Of a stretch of DNA of 6,094 nucleotides, positions 4,849-6,094 are shown one piece after another. The position numbers and the translations under genes are program-made. The stretch is from an uncultured Pseudorhodobacter sp. (GTDB lineage Bacteria; Pseudomonadota; Alphaproteobacteria; Rhodobacterales; Rhodobacteraceae), in assembly GCA_945957495.1 (NCBI GenBank), contig CAMFLG010000208.1, positions 1-6,094 on the forward strand. Direction: 5' to 3'. Below the pieces are notes generated by a model. It was not told the DNA's origin. It made no database searches and saw only the letters and a list, made by a program, of their open reading frames with translations. Within the stretch, counting starts at the first letter, position 1; each line of letters starts with the position of its first letter.

Positions 4849-5736
4849 ATGGCCATTTCTGACAATCTGCGCGGCGCGCTGTATATGAACCTGTCGATGT
4901 TTGCCTTTACGGTGAACGACACGTTTATGAAGGCCATCACCGAAACCTTGCCGCTGTATCAGACCATCGCGCTGCGGGGCGTGGTGGCGGTGATCGGTTT
5001 GGTGGTGATTGCCATGCTGAAGGGCGGGTTGACGCTGCGCCTGCCGCGGCACGATCTGGTGCTGATCGGCTTGCGCAGTCTTGCCGATGTGGTGGCGACG
5101 ATCCTGTTCCTGTCGGCCCTGATGCATATGCCTTTGGCGAACCTGTCGGCGGTAATGCAGGCGATTCCGTTGGCGGTGACGCTGGGGGCGGCGTTGTTTT
5201 ACGGCGACCGTATCGGCTGGCGCCGGATGACGGCGATTCTGATCGGCTTTGTCGGGGTGATGATCATTATCCGACCGGGAAGTGACGGCTTTTCGATCTG
5301 GGCGGTGCTGGGTCTGGGGTCGGTTCTGGCGGTGATGGTGCGCGATCTGTCGGTGCGTCGGCTGAGCCGGGGGGTGCCGTCGATCATGGTGGCGCTGGGC
5401 GCAGGTGTGGCGGTCACGGCGATGGGTGTGATCGGCACGGCGTTTGAAGGCTGGGCGGCGCTGAGCCTGACGCAAGGGCTGATGGTGCTGGCGGCGGGGC
5501 TGATGCTGATCATCGGCTATATCTGTGCTGTCACGGCGATGCGGGTGGGTGACGTGGGATTTGTGGCGCCGTTCCGCTATACCTCGCTCCTCTGGGCGAT
5601 CGTGCTGGGCTGGCTGGCCTTTGGCAACCTGCCCGACCTTTATGCCCTGATCGGGGCGGGAATTGTCGTGTCCACCGGGATCTACACCCTGTTGCGTGAG
5701 CGGAAGCTGCGCGTTGAACAGGATCGCCGGGCCTGA
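4849..5736 (+). CDS. DMT superfamily transporter (EamA family)
   Basis: A 295-residue inner-membrane protein of the drug/metabolite transporter superfamily, whose members exchange or export small metabolites; the substrate cannot be told from sequence. About ten hydrophobic segments are visible, near residues 9-29, 37-57, 71-93, 97-117, 126-142, 149-165, 177-197, 207-228, 237-258 and 263-282, arranged as two five-helix EamA repeats. Typical features are IALRG after helix 2, PLAVTLGAALFYGDRIGWRR (107-126) at the helix 4/5 junction, IRPGS closing the first half, and GFVAPFRYTSLLWA (237-250) in the second repeat. The tail is short, basic and cytoplasmic-looking. The start is uncertain: ATG 4849 gives the family-like N-terminus MAISDNLRGAL, but the purine-rich GGGGAG (4841-4846) is only 2 nt away; ATG 4837 is in frame and adds four residues without a clear ribosome binding site. 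The frame stays open back to 4753 inside the REPIN, which is fortuitous. Confidence 0.92.
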   Translation: MAISDNLRGALYMNLSMFAFTVNDTFMKAITETLPLYQTIALRGVVAVIGLVVIAMLKGGLTLRLPRHDLVLIGLRSLADVVATILFLSALMHMPLANLSAVMQAIPLAVTLGAALFYGDRIGWRRMTAILIGFVGVMIIIRPGSDGFSIWAVLGLGSVLAVMVRDLSVRRLSRGVPSIMVALGAGVAVTAMGVIGTAFEGWAALSLTQGLMVLAAGLMLIIGYICAVTAMRVGDVGFVAPFRYTSLLWAIVLGWLAFGNLPDLYALIGAGIVVSTGIYTLLRERKLRVEQDRRA

Positions 5737-5745
5737 TCAATTGCA

Positions 5746-5773
5746 AGGCCGGGGCCCGTGGCCTATAGAGGCC
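5746..5773 (+). promoter_or_regulatory. Mutually exclusive leader hairpins before the glycosyltransferase
   Basis: AGGCC (5746-5750), GGCCT (5760-5764) and AGGCC (5769-5773) form a three-part set: the middle segment can pair with either side. Pairing to the right gives GGCCT-ATAG-AGGCC and buries AGAGG (5767-5771), the ribosome binding site of the gene starting at 5776. Pairing to the left would leave that site free. Geometry is seen in the sequence; a regulatory function is inference. Confidence 0.3.
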
Positions 5774-5775
5774 TG

Positions 5776-6094
5776 ATGCACGCGCCCAAGGACGGCAAGA
5801 CCATGCCCACGCTTTCCATTGTTATTCCTGCCCGCAATGAGGCTGACAATATTGTCGGGCTGGTTGAGGATATTGACCGCGCGCTGGTAGGTCATGCGCC
5901 GTTCGAGATCATCGTGGTTGATGACGGGTCCACCGACGATCAGGTGGCGCGGCTGTCCGCACGCGGGCAGACCATGCCACATCTGCGGGTGGTGCGGCAT
6001 GACCGGTCTGGCGGGCAGTCGGCGGCGGTGCATTCCGGGGTGAAGGCGGCGCGGGCGCCTATCGTCTGCACGCTGGACGGCGACGGGCAGAATC
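5776..6094 (+). CDS. Family 2 glycosyltransferase, N-terminal part (3' partial)
   Basis: The first 106 residues of a GT-A fold glycosyltransferase; the frame runs off the right edge. It probably transfers a sugar from a nucleotide donor, and the closest resemblance is to polyprenyl-phosphate sugar transferases of the DPM1/ArnC type acting at the inner face of the membrane. Motifs, numbered from ATG 5776: LSIVIPARNEADNI (13-26), the first nucleotide-binding strand; FEIIVVDDGSTDD (43-55) with the conserved acidic pair; GGQSAAVHSGVKAA (79-92); and TLDGDGQN (99-106), which holds the metal-binding DxD (Asp101, Asp103). Two starts are possible: ATG 5776 behind AGAGG (4-nt spacing), or ATG 5803 behind AAGGA (5788-5792, 10-nt spacing), which begins MPTLSIVIP and fits the family more closely. 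The 39-bp gap suggests co-transcription with the transporter. Without the C-terminus, membrane helices and acceptor type cannot be judged. Confidence 0.88.
   Translation, partial: MHAPKDGKTMPTLSIVIPARNEADNIVGLVEDIDRALVGHAPFEIIVVDDGSTDDQVARLSARGQTMPHLRVVRHDRSGGQSAAVHSGVKAARAPIVCTLDGDGQN

Noticed and set aside
4363..5475. 370-codon open frame on the minus strand
   Set aside because: It runs antisense across the monooxygenase end, the REPIN and the transporter. The Arg/His/Gln-rich product with no domain pattern is typical of an antisense shadow in GC-rich DNA.
5737..6033. 98-codon minus-strand open frame at the right end
   Set aside because: It is antisense to the glycosyltransferase, whose conserved motifs explain this stretch.

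Overview
The window is GC-rich DNA, with G or C at most third codon positions, and looks like an alphaproteobacterial chromosome, most likely Rhodobacteraceae. That placement rests on codon use, on the protein families, and on an intergenic GGATATTTGGACCAA-type motif I associate with this family from memory. No rRNA, tRNA, CRISPR array, prophage gene or transposase gene is visible.

Layout. Bases 2-1972 (+) hold most of a flavin/iron-sulfur amine dehydrogenase of the trimethylamine/histamine dehydrogenase family; its first ~35 residues lie off the left edge. A 191-bp convergent gap (1973-2163) with three hairpins follows. On the minus strand a tight two-gene unit reads leftwards: a Rid-family protein (3273-2851), then a DUF1028 protein (2835-2164), 15 bp apart and each with a good ribosome binding site. 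A 225-bp divergent gap (3274-3498) separates these from a two-Rossmann flavin monooxygenase-like gene (3499-4725, +). A REPIN-like palindromic repeat (4729-4787) begins 3 bp after its stop codon. Then come a ten-helix DMT/EamA transporter (4849-5736, +) and, 39 bp later, the start of a family 2 glycosyltransferase (5776 to the right edge, +).

How the genes may work together (inference). An amine dehydrogenase makes imines. Rid proteins deal with reactive imines and enamines, DUF1028 proteins have a putative Ntn-hydrolase-like fold, and the flavin monooxygenase could act on a nitrogen or carbonyl group. Together they suggest a small module for oxidising a nitrogen-containing compound, with the DMT protein as a possible metabolite carrier. 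The dehydrogenase has Gln and Asp where trimethylamine dehydrogenase has two aromatic-bowl residues. As I recall, histamine dehydrogenase has the same pair, which argues against trimethylamine as substrate. The glycosyltransferase probably belongs to a separate cell-envelope function.

Nothing here is clearly an undescribed system. The most useful leads are the dehydrogenase active-site substitutions, a Rid protein lacking the canonical arginine, the REPIN, and mutually exclusive hairpins over the glycosyltransferase ribosome binding site.
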